The translations under genes and the position numbers were made by a program. Positions 1 to 14,000 of a stretch of DNA of 64,000 nucleotides are shown here, piece by piece. Position 1 is the first letter of the stretch; the number at the start of each line of letters is the position of its first letter. The stretch is from Montifringilla adamsi (Eukaryota; Chordata; Aves; Passeriformes; Passeridae), in NCBI GenBank assembly GCA_017590115.1, contig JAGGNK010007004.1, positions 11,307,296 to 11,371,295 of the forward strand, read 5' to 3'. The notes below the pieces were generated by a model, which ran no database searches, was not told the origin of the DNA, and was given only the letters and a program-made list of their open reading frames with translations.

Positions 1-540
<540 letters not shown>

Positions 541-544
541 CTGA

Positions 545-3167
545 TTATATTTAAATTAGGATTTTAAAATCCTATTTTTCTTTCTTAATAGTTTACTCTG
601 TTTTTATAGGTAGCTTTTCAGCTTTTCTGGCAGGCTTGGGCGCTCTGTATTTGTTATCTCGCGAGTCGTTCGGACAAGGATTGAGAGTGAGAGCACGGGG
701 ACTGAAGGAGGTGAGGTCAGGTCCATGGAGCAGAACTGGCACAGGTCACACTTACCCAGATGCCTCAGGGATGTGCCCTGCACGAGAACGACTGACAACA
801 TACAGGAAGACAGAAATTTACTGCAAGTTTACTAAAACACACAGTTGGTCACACATCATAATTCCTACTCTGCTTCTGAGCAGGTTTCTTTGTGATACTT
901 GTCCTCATCATTATGTAGGTTAGTAGAACCTGAGAAGGGTTTGCTTATCTTAATGCTGTTCGTGTGTGAGAGGCGGTGGGAGATGCTTACCCCTCAGATT
1001 GTCAGGAATATACAAACATCACCTTGGCCACTTCAAACACCTGCCCCACCCTGATTCTCCACCTCTTGCCTATTATTTCCCCCCTTAAATCCTAGAACAT
1101 GCTAGTGAACCAAAGGAAGATTTAAGCATCTGTGCAGGTGTAAGAAAGATGTCTGTCAAACGCGTAACTCTCAGGTAAATAGACCAGAAAAACCTCTGAC
1201 TTAATGCGGTTTTGGTGAGCCAAATCCTTTGGTTACTTCTGCAGGTGATGTTTCACATAATATATACAAACCAGAGACGTGATTAACTGGTTGGAAGAAC
1301 AGAAAGACTATTTGCTGTGCTCAGGAAGAGTGAAACACAACAGCAATTACAAGATCATCCCATTATATAGGTGTCTTAATAATACAGTTGGACAATATGT
1401 CATTTGTTCATTGTAATTGCAGTATAAACCAAAGCATTAAAGCAGCTGGCACTATAGTGATTTACTAATAATTTTTTAAATGTCCCTTAGTAACTTTGCC
1501 TTTAATTAAAAAGTAATCCAGCTGTCACAATAAATTGCACCTACCTGGCACGGGGAGATGGTGCACTCTCTTGTGGTTTTCATCACCTTTTGAAGTGTTG
1601 CAGAACACCTGATCATTATCTTTCCTTTCTCCTGTGATGCAGCTCTACAGCATCTAGCAAGAAATCATAGGCACTTCCATTGACCTTTCCCTTCTTAAAA
1701 GCAGATGAGAGTAGCTCAGTAATCATAAAATTCAAACAAAACCAATGTTAGTGTAAAAAGTCAGTATATATATTATTAACTATGGTAATTCTTTGTTGCT
1801 GTCCCATTTTGATTAATGTAATAAATTGTCCAGGGAAAACTGCCCACTTGAAAAATCTTGGATTCCATATCATAGCAAATCCAAATTGCTTTAAGGATTT
1901 GCTGTTTAAGAGCAGGTTTTTTTTCATTCCATTTCTGTGTATTCATCCCTGGTAGGTGAGCTTAAAAGTTATTAAATTTATTTCTTGAGGACTTCTGTAG
2001 AGCTAGTGATGTAAAACATACCAATAAAGAACAGAATATCCTTAAAGGTTATTATGACATCTTCCTAAAATGAATTTTATTGCACTTACCACTTGCATTT
2101 AAAATGGTACTTTCAGCGTTGCAGGCATTGTAGACTACCTGTGTCCTGGGTTTTCTAGATGCCCAATACTTCTTTCTGTGCAACATGAACCTCCATAGAT
2201 ACCAGTGACTATGTTGGTCCAAAAATAAGTTTAGTCATTAATTGAAATATTTTAATGTGACTTCATACACTTCAGGATGAAAGTAACTGCTTGTAAGCAA
2301 GAACTCATAGGCCTTTTTGTTAGAGCAAAGATTCTGTTAATATTTGGGGTTTCATCTACTTACAATGAATGGTTGAGTTTGGTTTTTTAAATCTGCTCTG
2401 CTACTCTGCAGATAAAAAACCTGAGGTAAAATTCAGAGATTTTCCTGTCAGCTCTCTAACTGCTGGTGACAGAAGATCCAATGTGAAGGGACAAATGAGA
2501 TATTAAAAAACTAAAACAAATTAAATCAAAGTTGCACCAGAATGCAAGTAAAGAAAAATAAAAAAGAATGATAGTGCCAGGGATAGGGAGATAATGCAAA
2601 GCAAAGATGTGGGTTCTTTAAAGCTCCAGATCTTTCCAGGTGTGCTATAACAAGTTTTGTAAAGTATTTAGAACAAACAATCTTATTTTAAAACTCAGTT
2701 GTGAAACCAAGTATTTTCAAAGTAACCTGTTTGACCTGAACAAAAATTGACCTGGTTCTTGACAGAGTTGCCATCAAGATAACTGTATTAAATTCAAGAA
2801 CTTTGGAGGAAACTTGAAGAGCATCTTGCAGGTTACTTGCAATTAGTCCTTTGACTTTTGGTGGCTTTGAAATCCACTCCGGTGAGGTCTCAGCTGCACA
2901 TAACACACTCTGTGGCATGGAACAACCCTTCTCTTTTCATGCCAACCAAGTGCCTTTGGGACAGCACCTGGTTGTAACTTGTAGTTAGTAACAGACACTT
3001 CTCAAAAAGGAGAAAGAAAACAGCATTCCTCTGTGTGATGTGCTACAGGCTAAAAGCATACCACTGTTCTCAATGCAGGCTTTATTTCACTGTAGTGAAC
3101 TAACGACTAAATGATAACTAATGATCACTAAAGTGATTGCATATGTACTTAGCATAAAGCCTTCATT
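545..3167. other. IPO8-CAPRIN2 intergenic DNA, AT-rich
   Basis: AT-rich DNA without a recognisable gene. A perfect 18-bp palindrome (TAGGATTTTAAAATCCTA) lies at 557-574. A minus-strand open frame of 76 codons at 2688-2918 does not resemble a protein I know and has no clear splice or promoter context. Confidence 0.5.
640..715 (+). promoter_or_regulatory. TCTCGCGAG element followed by a splice-donor-like site, possible divergent transcript
   Basis: TCTCGCGAG at 657-665 matches nine of ten bases of the TCTCGCGAGA promoter element (bound by BANP). It lies about 480 bp upstream of the IPO8 ATG. A GGAG/GTGAGG donor-like site follows on the plus strand near 708-715. A non-coding transcript divergent from IPO8 is possible but unproven. 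No conserved reading frame is visible. Confidence 0.25.
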
Positions 3168-3173
3168 CCATAC

Positions 3174-3613
3174 TGTTGCGGTTCGTTTTGAGGTGGGGCA
3201 CCCCGGGATGTCCCCGGAGGGCCCCCTAGGCTGTGAGTTGGCTGGCAGCAGCAGGCAGGCAAGGAGACTCCACACGGCTTCTGAGGGTGCTGATCAGATG
3301 AAGGTTTATTTGGGGTCCCAACCCCGGGAACAGCATGGCTACTGAGGGAAAAGGGGGGAAGGGGGAAGGAGGGGGAGCCTAGGGGAGGGAAGGGGCAAGA
3401 GGAGGGGAAGAGGCGGAGAGAGAGGAAGGGCTAAGCAGCCGACTGATTTTATAGCACAGCTTAAGAGGGGAATTGAAGTGGGCACGGAATCACATTGGGC
3501 CAATGGGATGACAGATACAGGATGGTTCAGGGCAGGACCACAGGCTTAGAATATACCATACATTTCGGAGGGGTGAGACAGGGCATACCATTTAAACAAA
3601 ATGGAATACAACA
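3174..3613 (-). mobile_element. Solo LTR of an endogenous retrovirus, class II-like (6-bp target duplication)
   Basis: A 440-bp element flanked by a perfect 6-bp duplication, CCATAC, at 3168-3173 and 3614-3619. It has inverted termini TGTTG...CAACA. Read on the minus strand it has two CCAAT motifs (about 3495-3512), a TATAAAA box (about 3451-3457), a purine/pyrimidine-biased leader, an AATAAA poly(A) signal (3305-3310) and a short GC-rich U5. No retroviral coding DNA adjoins it, so it is a solo LTR left by recombination. A 6-bp duplication is usual for class II (beta/alpha-like) elements. Intact ends and an identical duplication suggest a fairly young insertion. Confidence 0.85.
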
Positions 3614-3619
3614 CCATAC

Positions 3620-4045
3620 CAACCACATCTCAAACCTTACTCTAGGGCCCAAAAGCTGTAGAAAGTGCCAGCTGTGGAAAAGCTGTGACCTAATAGTTTC
3701 CAGCCAGATTAGTACTTCACAATATTACTTTTTCAAGTACAACACTTCCAAGAAACAGTCAATCCACAAACACAAATGCATAAGGTTTCTTGCATTCTTA
3801 ATAAAATTATTTATAGTTGGGCAAAAATTAAGTTGATCAGAGACTTGTGAACAAGTGTGTAACTAAGGTTAATTCATTTTTACCTGGTCGTGGTACTGCA
3901 TCTTTCTAATTATAATGCACAACAGACTTTTCATATCCTTCACTAGACATTTATAGGTTTAATAAAGGGCTAGCAGATAAATGTGTTCCAATCCTCCAGA
4001 CACAAGCCCTTGATCAGAGTTAAAATTCCAAAGCATCTCCCTCTC
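3620..4045. other. Unassigned spacer between two LTRs
   Basis: AT-rich sequence between the two LTRs. No gene, repeat family or reading frame is recognised. Confidence 0.4.
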
Positions 4046-4587
4046 TGACTGGTTTGTTGGAACAGCTGTAGACAACAAAGCAGTCAGGGAGGAAGAGGTA
4101 CCTAAAATTAACCAGATAAAGACAGTTTAACAGGTAAAGCAGAAACTCAAACAAAGCCAAGACAGGAATTCATTCACCACTTCCTATGGGCAGACAGGTG
4201 TTCAGCCATTTCCAGGAAAGCAGGGCTCCATCACATGTGATGGTGACTTTGGATGTCAGACGCTGTAACTCAAATGTCCCACTCTCCTCCTTCTTCCCCC
4301 CAGCTTGTATTGCTAAGTACATCATCATCATCGTGTGGGCTGGCGTATCCCTTGGGTCAGTTGGGATCAGCTCTCCTGGCTTTAACCCCTCCCAAATCCT
4401 TGTGCTCCCCAGCCCACTCACTGGTGGGGCAGTGTGAGAGGCAGAAAAGGCCTTGACTCTGTGCAAGGCCCGCTGGGCAGTAACCAAAACATCCCTGAGT
4501 TATCAACGCTGTTTTGGTCACAAATCCAAATACAGCCCCATACAAGTTACTTTGATTAAAATTAACTCTCCCAGCCAAACCATTACA
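4046..4587 (-). mobile_element. Solo LTR, ERVL-like (class III), degraded
   Basis: On the minus strand the element runs from TGTAATGGTTTGGCTGG (ending at 4587) to ...AACCAGTCA (4046). The body resembles an LTR family common in bird genomes: a run encoding 'gagtcaaggccttttctgcc', then 'gatggagccctgctttcctgg', then a ctttacctgttaaactgtc stretch near the 3' end. Flanks CTCTC (4041-4045) and CCCTC (4588-4592) look like a 5-bp target duplication with one mismatch, as expected for ERVL. It is clearly older than the LTR at 3174. Open frames inside it are incidental. Confidence 0.75.
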
Positions 4588-4592
4588 CCCTC

Positions 4593-7150
4593 CCATTTCA
4601 GGACAGTTCCAATATTTCACTGATGTCAAGAGAAGGAAACAGAAATTTGCTCCCTATGAAAACATAGTGTTTCTTACCTTTAATGTTTATCTTCAGCAGG
4701 CTGCACAAGAGAAGTAAATCAGAGAGAATTCAGGTGGTATCCAGTTTGCACAGCAGACAGCAATAGGAAATTCAGCAGAATGATGATGCCCTTTTGTATG
4801 TTTTAATTAGACCCAATTATAATCCTTACATAGTGAAGGCATTTTTTCCTAATGAAATGATTGAATCAACTTCATTTGACAATTACTAAGGAAAAAGAAG
4901 TGTAAATACAACTTACACTGTCAGACAGTATTTACAGGAAAAGTACACAGTAAAGTATTTCCAGGTTGTGAAACTCACCTGTTAAATTCTTTCCCAGAAG
5001 CAGAATAAAGAAATAGGTCATTGGTCTGGGCATACTGACTAGACTAAAACTGTGTCAGTAGAAAATGCACTGAAATAGTCTGAAGTCCTTTGAGAAGCTT
5101 TCAAAAACAATTATTAGTCTAGAAGCAGATATCCCTACCCTAGTGTTTATCATCATGGAAAAATTATATGACATAACATTTTTAGGTATTTTGGAGATCA
5201 CAATAGCAATTTTCTACCAGTGGATTTTGGCCAGCTATGGGTATGGAAAAAAGGTCTTCTGTAGTGTTTTTTAGACAGTCTTAGCATTTAAGGAAACCTT
5301 TTGAGTTGCTTCTACTCTGAAACCATCTTTAGGACAGTACCTGTTCAGTTGTACTTACCCTCTTTTTGGTAACAGAGGTTAGTATAACCTGGGTTTCACA
5401 GCTGGCTAAAAACAAAGTGAAAACCAACAGTTCTAGCTAAAAAGGTTGTATGTGTGAAACCTACAAGTCAATCATATTTTTTAGTTATTCCAAGGGATGA
5501 GGCTTGTCCAAATTGTGTATTCTTTTCAAATAAAAAGAGCAGGACAAAGCTAGATGTTTTATTTTAAAGTAGTGACTACTGTAGAGATTATTGTGATTCA
5601 GGCTAAAGCCTAAAAATGTTCACTTAAAAAAATCCATTACATAACCTATGGTCAAGGAATTGTATAATTAAATTGTCTATTTCATCTTACCAGCATGATT
5701 CTGGCTGTAACTGTGTACTCTTTTTAGTTAGGAATGTAAAAATGCATCTTAAACAAGATACAGCTCTGAAACTGGAACATTTACCTCTTATCTAGTTAAA
5801 CTGCCACTTATCCTCTATTGGCTGTTCCAGAAATAAGCTTCTTTGTTGGCTAAAGTCAGAACTAGCATGTTTAAAAATACAATCTACAGGCTTAATGTAC
5901 AATAGTTAAGGCTTGACATTTTTGTAGTGGTAAAAACTACATTTCACAAAGCTTGTCCTACCTCAACTTCTCTCAAAATTTGCTAAACCCATACTTGAAA
6001 TATTAGCACCCTCAAAATCTGTATGAAAAAGAAAGCTGAGCTTGGAACAAGATCAAGATCTCTACACCAGTAATTTTATGAAGCCATGCCAGGCTTGTTT
6101 TGGCATCTGCACAATAGCAAGGGCAAACTGAAGTTGGAAGCTGTGAAACCACTTAGCTAGAAACAGCAGCTTTATACCAGGTCTGAAGTTGGTTCAGTTT
6201 AGGATCTTACTTTTATTTAAATAAGCAGATAGCTCAGCTGCTTTCACTCTGCATAGTTCTGCTTCAGCCTTCAATATACCAGTCAGGCTTGTGCACTGGC
6301 TAATTTAGTACACTCAGATCAAGTGCTTTCTACTGTTAAAACAATTTACTGAAACTTTTGAAAGGAGAGAGAGCCACTGACCTACCTTCTTAGTAGTTCA
6401 TATTACCATTTTAAACATTGGAACTATTTATAGCATTTGACACAGCAGCTTAGACAAGGACATAGATCACGGCTTTTCAGTTCTCAGGCCACAGGAGTGC
6501 TGAAGGCTTGTCAAGAAGACCAAGAGCTTTAAGAAAGGTATTTCAGAAACACTTCCTAGCATTTGTATTCAGGTTTGATGTAAAATGCAAGCACCAGACT
6601 TCAACTACAAATACCAGTTCCTCAGCAGTTCTCTGAAATGAGGAAATAACTTGTATTAAAATCTGATTCAACTCTCATGCAGGGGGGAAGCCATACACAT
6701 TAATGCTTCATAAAGTTCAATTTAAAATATATTGCAGCTGAATAAGTGCTTAGTGACTGTTTGCAGGTTTAAGAATTTCAACTACTTCACTACTGAAGGA
6801 CTGATGCTATGATGACCATGCTAGATTTTGACAGGGTATGTATTTAAAGGAAGTAGTTCTAATGAAGTACGTAGCATTGCACTTGTAATTTCTTGACCTT
6901 TCAGGAAATTTCTTGACCTTTAGAAAGAAAAAAGGTAGCTAAATCTTGAATTAATTTTGATCAAGGTAACACTCTTGAGAATGGCATTAAGCAGGAACTA
7001 AAACAATCCCAGTTAAATACAAATTACCCTAAATTATTTAAACTTGGAGACCAGTTCTATGTAATATTCATGTACACCCCACATCAGGAAAAATGTCAGT
7101 GATGTCTTAAAATTAAAACCACGGGCAAGATTAATACTAAAATGCATATT
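4593..7150. other. Intergenic DNA downstream of CAPRIN2
   Basis: AT-rich sequence with no recognisable gene or full repeat. Part may be CAPRIN2 3' UTR if a distal poly(A) site is used. Confidence 0.4.
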
Positions 7151-7157
7151 AACTTGT

Positions 7158-7484
7158 TTTATTGAGGCACAAGGCATTGTGAATAGCCCATACTTGAGGC
7201 AATCAATAGTGTAGTAAGCTGGACATTAATACAGTTTAGGGTAAGTGCAAACAATATACATTCACAGCTTTATTAGCAAGGCTACATCACAACTGATAAA
7301 GTGCCAAATTAGTGCTGATTCAGTACCCCCACTCCATGATTTCACCTTGCAAAAACAGGACCACCATTTCCCACCAATAATGGAACCACATATCCTCTAT
7401 AAAGTCAGTAATAAGTGCAAAGCTAGTCCCACCCCCCTCACCAAGGTGTTTGGAGCAGCTCTTTTGTAAACATTGCACTGGATT
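7158..7484 (-). other. CAPRIN2: CAPRIN2 3' UTR with candidate poly(A) signals
   Basis: Downstream of the stop codon the minus strand shows AATAAA at 7269-7274 and again at 7158-7163. Either would give a 3' UTR of roughly 0.2-0.35 kb. Which signal is used cannot be told from sequence. Confidence 0.5.
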
Positions 7485-8053
7485 TTAGTCCTGATAAAGG
7501 AGGTATCCTGAAAAGGTGGAGTATTTCCAGCTACTTCCATAGATGGCCCCCCGATGCAGCCGTAGCCAGATCTGGTCTCCCTGGAAGAGCTGCAGGACCG
7601 CATGGTTACTGGCTGTTTCATGGTCAGGAGCCCCATCATTTGCATACGCTGACACAAGGACCTCTTCATTCTTCATGAGATTCACATACAGAGGGACATT
7701 GACAGCCAGTTTCAGCATGTGGAAGATGAAGACATAGGTACCATTCACCGGACAGTTGAACCTACCAAGCTGGATATCAAAAGTTTCTCCAAGGTTATTC
7801 AGCAACAGGTCAAACACAATGGGCTGGTCTAGAGTTCCAGGAGCCAGGTTGGATGTTCGAGCGGCAGAGAAGGCGACCCTCATCTGCTGTGGCAGCGGGT
7901 AGACGTGCACCGGGAGGATGGTGGCAGCCTGGCTGGTCACTGGCATATCCACAGGGGTGATGCTGCGAGAGTCTCCCTGCCCAGAGTCCCCACTGTTGAA
8001 GGTCTCATTGTCTCGTTCTGGGCTGCTCACCTGAGAGGAGTCACTCCACCCTG
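7485..8053 (-). CDS. CAPRIN2: CAPRIN2 exon 21 (last exon, C1q domain)
   Basis: A 569-nt exon from GWSDSSQVSSPERDNETFNS to GYLLYQD and TAA at 7487-7485. The last 136 residues form a C1q/TNF-like jelly roll beginning MRVAFSAARTSN, with FNCPVNGTYVFIFHMLK and QIWLRLHRGAIYG strands and the final SGYLLYQ strand usual for C1q. In caprin-2 this domain trimerises, binds calcium and is needed for LRP6-linked Wnt signalling. A start at GTG 8030 would be artificial; the exon continues to the acceptor at 8054. Confidence 0.96.
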
Positions 8054-11000
8054 CTGTTAAAAACCATTAGCAGTGGTAAGTATTGTAACAGAAGGATACC
8101 CTTAAGCCTGTGGGCATAATCTTAAGCAGCAAGTGTACAGGCTTTGCAGCAGATTGATCTTTGAGCCAGAGCAAATTGTCAAAGGACTCCAGTGAAAATA
8201 GAACTTTGAAGCTGATTAAAGCCAGCTTCATCACCCTTGCATTGAGCAGGATGAGACATAACTGAACTATGAACAATTACTTCTTATACTTCCAAGTAGG
8301 AGAGGGTAGCAGGTTGTAATAGTTTTTGCTTTAGTATATCATATGTCAATTTAAAAAGCATATGCTAACTTCTGAGAAGAAATAAAATGTAATTGCTGGA
8401 AACACTGACAAAGTTAGAGGCAAGTTATCTTCAAGATCTCAATTTTCACTTCATCAACACTGTTCTTCTGCAGTTGCATTTCTTGTAGACCTTGTCAACT
8501 TATGATGCTAACATATTTTAAGTCTGACAAACTAGTGTTGCTTTTAAGTCTTCTGCACCTCACTCCCAAAATAAAGCTGTTAATCTTTCCAAACATCCAA
8601 GTTAAAAGGGTCTAGAATGAAAACGTTATTAGATCTGAGAAATTTAGAGCAGTCACAGTCAAGCTGCAAACCATTGTTATTTTCACTGGAAAACAACACC
8701 TTAACACAGACATTAAATAAGTGAAGTTGCTGTGAAATCCTAATGCTAATGGGTACCTTCATCAGCTGTTAATTCACCATCATCTCCTGTTCAGATCTCT
8801 TCTGAAATATATTCTATCCCTCAAGCTAGGATATGACCTGCATTATCCTAAAACAGCTTCTACAATACACTATAATTTCTCTTTAGTTTCTAAAATAGTG
8901 ATCTACAGCTACTCTTCATCTCACTTCTCACCTGTAGCACTGGAAGTCCATATTTTTCCAGCACATACAGTAGAAACAATTAACCTCATTTCCAACTCTT
9001 CAAAACACATGCTATTCATGCTTGGACACAACTAGCCTTATTTATTTCTTTAGGTTTTATATTCCACTATGAAAATACAAAGTACACCTGTATTACCAAA
9101 TACATTTTCATAGAAAAAATTATTTTACAAAGTCTCTGTGATCTGATAGCCTACCCAGAATAAGGGAGGACTACACACTTAAGGGGAGAAAGCCAGTGCT
9201 TCTTCCCTGAAGGCAGGGAACTGCTGTTTTTTCCTAGTCAGATTATTTGTGAAGTTCAATAAGGTACCATTGTGTCAAAATTTTGACATGAAGACTCCAG
9301 ACTAAAAATAGTGAAATTAAATCCTCTGCTGTGCAATGCTGTGGAAGAACAGCCCTCAAGCCTCCAGCTAAGCTTGATTAACTTACACCAAGCTAGATCT
9401 GTTGGGTGAGGGATCATATTCTGCTTTTCACATTGCTCCCAGCAACACCCCAGCTGCAATGCCTAAGCACATACTGGACCACTGGGGGCCTGGTGTTGGC
9501 CTTACCTCTTGAATTTGCTCGAGGACCACTACTTATCCCACCTCGTTTATAGCACTGCTGGTAATTAACATCCTGAAAGAAGTGTTAGGGAGATGGCTAT
9601 AAGCAAATCTGAACTCAATTGAGGCAATAAACTTTTTTCACAATGAATTCCATCTCTAAAATACAATGACAGTTCAGAAACAAGATGCAGATAAACAGCT
9701 TTACTTATGGAAAATTTACTTATTATAATAGCTTGCATGAAATTAAAGATCTACTTTGATGCCAATTGTAGCAAATTAGCTTCTGAACAGTTGATGTTAC
9801 TGAGCAATACCCTTAAATCTCAAGTCTGTTCTAAGTCCATGAGCCTGCACAGAAGACATTGACACACCCACCTTACACCAGGAACCTTTGCCTACTTAAG
9901 TTTTTAAATTATTTTTGGGGTTTTGGCCTAGCCACATTCTCAGCCAGTCCATTTGGGAGTTCATTATTTTACATTACAGAGGCATTTTAGTGAACCAACT
10001 TTTTTAAAATAATAGACTGGACCCGTACAATATGTTATTTACCATCTGTTTGCATTTCAAAGATTCATTTCAGACTAAAATCAACCTGCCATACAGAGAT
10101 GTTACCTGTCTGAACTGACTTATTTCAGCTGCTGTCTACCATTCCACAAAAGGGTTTGTCTGTGAAACAAACCTAACCTCTAGCTTGTAAGTAACAGTTC
10201 ACCTGTTAAGATAATGAAAAACTACCATGTTAGAAGATCTGGCTCCTATACAGTGGAAGGCTACTGGAAATAAAGTCAATACCTACCCTCTGAGAATATG
10301 GCATTCCAGCATAATCTCTACCAGGAAACTGTAGCTGGCCATAGTTGCCATTAGTTAATGAAGGTGAACCTCTGTAAGCATCAAAACCTGTTCAAACAAA
10401 GTTGATTATTCAGTATCATTTACTGTTTAATTTACACTACAAGTCCAGAATTCAACTACAGATCTTTTTTTGGCAATTATGTACATTAAGTTACACACTA
10501 ACAGAGCTATTCTTAGATTTGGAATTGAATAGGAACCTTGCTACTCCTATAGCAAATGCACTTCATTAGCTACTCATAACTTACACACTATGGCTATATC
10601 AAAATAGTGTATTTAAAAATATTAAAATCAGGCCCTATCCATTGCCTGTGATACCAATGGGATGTCACAGAACAGCTGAAAAGCTTGCTAAATCCAGCAA
10701 TGGGATTAAGAAACACTCTTTTCTGTTACATACACTGAGCTATTACTGGTATACATTTAGGGGCTACTATAATATTTTGCCTCTTCTGCTATTAACTTAA
10801 GCTACTATTTAACTACCAAAGCAGAGCTGCAAGTAATTTCATAGCAGACACAACCAAACCCAGGACTGCTGTTAAGTCAGAACTATCAAGCTCATCTTCT
10901 AGTACATGTTCCTACAAGGTACTGACCAGGCTCAGCCCAACTGAAGCACCTATCACAGACCAAGTGCCCTTCACTTCAAAGGGGAATAGGCTACAACCTG

Positions 11001-14000
11001 CAGCTGTTAGCTACCAACAACCTTAATTTAGTAACTGCTTAAAGTCTGCTGCAGCTCTCTGTAATACTTCCAGTAGCAGCCAAAGAATAACTGCTCTGCA
11101 GAGACCAAATAAGCTTCCTCATAGAACTCTTCAGTTTGTTATTCATCTAGAAGGGCTCTTCACTACTGGAAGCCTCTCCGCCATCCTGGTTTCTGCTGTT
11201 AATATTAAAGTGAGCAGCGCTAAGCAAAAAATACCTTATTTTGCGTGGTATTAAGTGGTATGTGAAGAGGAAACTAGCCTGCCCAGTTTGTCAGCAAGAT
11301 GCCAAGAGAAAGAATGAAGTTGGTAAAAAGTTCAGAACAGCAAAAGAAATTGCCAACAGAAAAGTCCATATGAGTAATCTAATAACCTATTAGTGAAAGT
11401 TTCTATCTTCATATTTAGGCAAGCTATGAAATTGCTCTGCCATTTGGCCTGACATCTCAAGTACAGGGACCACAAATAAAAGTTGGCATGAACGTCCTTA
11501 AATTCTACAACAGAGGGCCCTATTCTCTGCACATTGCCCTTAAAGTCTTGTTTTGAGACATTTCACATACAGAACATGAATTTAATACTGTCTTGTGCTA
11601 AATCACATTCTACTGGCAGGATATTAGATCTTCTTTAGGATGATAGTAAATACAGACATACCTTTGTACCCAGCAGGGGAGCGGTATGAAGTAGCCAGTG
11701 ACCTTCCACCTCTAGCAGACCCTCTGACAGACCCACGGCTGTTGAGGTAAGGCTGAGGGGGTCTGGGAATAACATTAGCCTGTGCTGGATAAAAGGCAAG
11801 GCTACCATTGCTAACAGGAACAGCTCCATCAGGTTGATAGTTCACTGCTTAAAACAGAAGGCACAGACAAGTCAAAGCTTTTTATAACTGTAGTAAGTTA
11901 CCACACACAGAAGCAACAGCAGCATTAGGACATTCAGAGACCAATTAAGCTGCTCTGAATAGTCTGTTCTTCTGTCCCTTCATTACTTCATTTAAGTGAT
12001 TGGATCCTTCTCTTTGTTTTGTACAGTGTAGTGGTTGTTAAAATCTACTGTAGACAGCACAGGCTCAGAGGGCAAGCCCCTAATGCATTGAACAGGAGTC
12101 AGTTGCACAGGTGAGAACAAGATTGCCAGCAGCATGAAAATACCCAATCTAGGTTAAAAATCAAGTAACATTTGATTAAGAATTTTCACTGATTAACTAG
12201 GTCACCTCAGTATTGACATCCCTTGAAACAGCAAGACAAACTCCATCACACCTAGATAGCAATAAGACAACTATGGAAAGCAGATATTTGGGTTCAGTCT
12301 CTTCAATAGACATTCCTACCACATACTAGGCCATTCAGCTCCAAGCAAAATGTATTCAAGAATGCTTTTCACTCACAAGGGTGAGTGAGTGGTTAGCTTT
12401 AAACACAAATCTTGCAACCATGAATGTATTTCCACAAGACCATGCTTTATTTGAATCCAAAAAGCTTAAAACTGATCCAGAACAACAGTATAAACTCCTG
12501 TGTGAAGCATGTGCAGAGCCATTGCAGAAGGTTAATACAAAATTACGATTTTCCACAAAAAAAAAAAAATCCAGACGGTTTATCACCCATAGTCTCAGTG
12601 ATGAGAAGGAACATTGAAGCTAAACATGCTTTTCTGACTGCTACACTTACACTGTTCTTTATGTCTCATTGACTTCACACCTATCAGTCTGTTTCTAATC
12701 TAAGACCAGTGAAAATCACTCTGGCAGAACAACAGCAGTTGTAAATGACCTTGAGCCATTTCATTAGATGCCCTTATGAATACAGATCCCTAGTTGTCAC
12801 TTTCTTTCATCCTAAAACCTCAAGACATTTAGGGGCCAGTTTCATTTCAAATTTAGTGTTACCTATAGAAACCCACCTCTTGCACTACCTGAACATCAAG
12901 TAAGTCAGGTTTGTGTTGAAAGCAACAGCTCAAGACCACTTACTAGCTCAGTATTTCTCAGGTCAGACTGAAAACTTATCCCAGCTTCCCTACTTAGCAT
13001 TCAGCAACTCCCACTGACAGCACTATTACCAGAGACCAAATTAATGGTTCCAAATAAGAGTATTTCATCATTACTACTATTCCAAGCAAATCATTGTTTG
13101 ACTGGCAAGTATCACCACATATTTGAATTTATCACCTACTGGGAAATTCAGGCATGCAAATGGCAACAGTCTGTTCATTGACTACAGAAACAAGTTTGAA
13201 CCAGCCTTTCATCCTGCTAGCAGTTTTGAAATTAAGTTTACATACCATCAACTACATTAGAGTTGATGTATGCCTAATATTAGACATTTATGTAGCACCT
13301 GTTAAGAATTTCACTGGGTTAGAAGTATTCACAGCACATGATAATGAACTTAAATACTATTATAAACTGAACATATTAAAAGACTACTTGAAATACAGAT
13401 GCAAGTGCAGTTCTCACCTGAAGAGAGAGATTCTTGTGAAAGAGAGGTTTGTTCTGCAACATGAGAAGATTGCAACTGGCATTGAGGAGGAGTCTGTGTA
13501 CTTGCTGTGGAGAAACTCTGGTTATATCCCGCTGAATATGAAGAATCCTCTTTAATTTCTTGGTCTTTACGTGGAGGCAGTGGTGCATTCACTTTAAACA
13601 CCTACAACATATTTGAAAACAAGTGCTTAACACTACCAGCTACCATCTCTGCCTAATGCCACCACCCTGTTGTGCTGTGGTTTAAATCCATATGCTTTTT
13701 AGCGTATTTCTAGATCACCAGCTGTTTCTTAGAAACAACCAAAAACATCATACATCAACCCATCCTTTTCCCTCTCAGTAAACTTACAGAACACACTCCT
13801 GTTTATGGAGCTACTACCCAAGGAACAGCTTGATTGACCACAGCTACTGTACTCTGTCAGCAGAACAATTACCATACAACAAGCTATTTTCCTTCTATGG
13901 GAAATCCTCTGTGAAATCCACTGACTACCTGTCCTGCAGCTCAAGCTGAAGCTGGGACAGCCTGTTCTGAGATGAGATATTCACATTTGGGAAGAATCTG

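Noticed and set aside
2688..2918. Minus-strand frame of 76 codons ending in TLKILGFTTEF
   Set aside because: No family match from memory, no promoter or splice context; kept only as a note in the intergenic entry.
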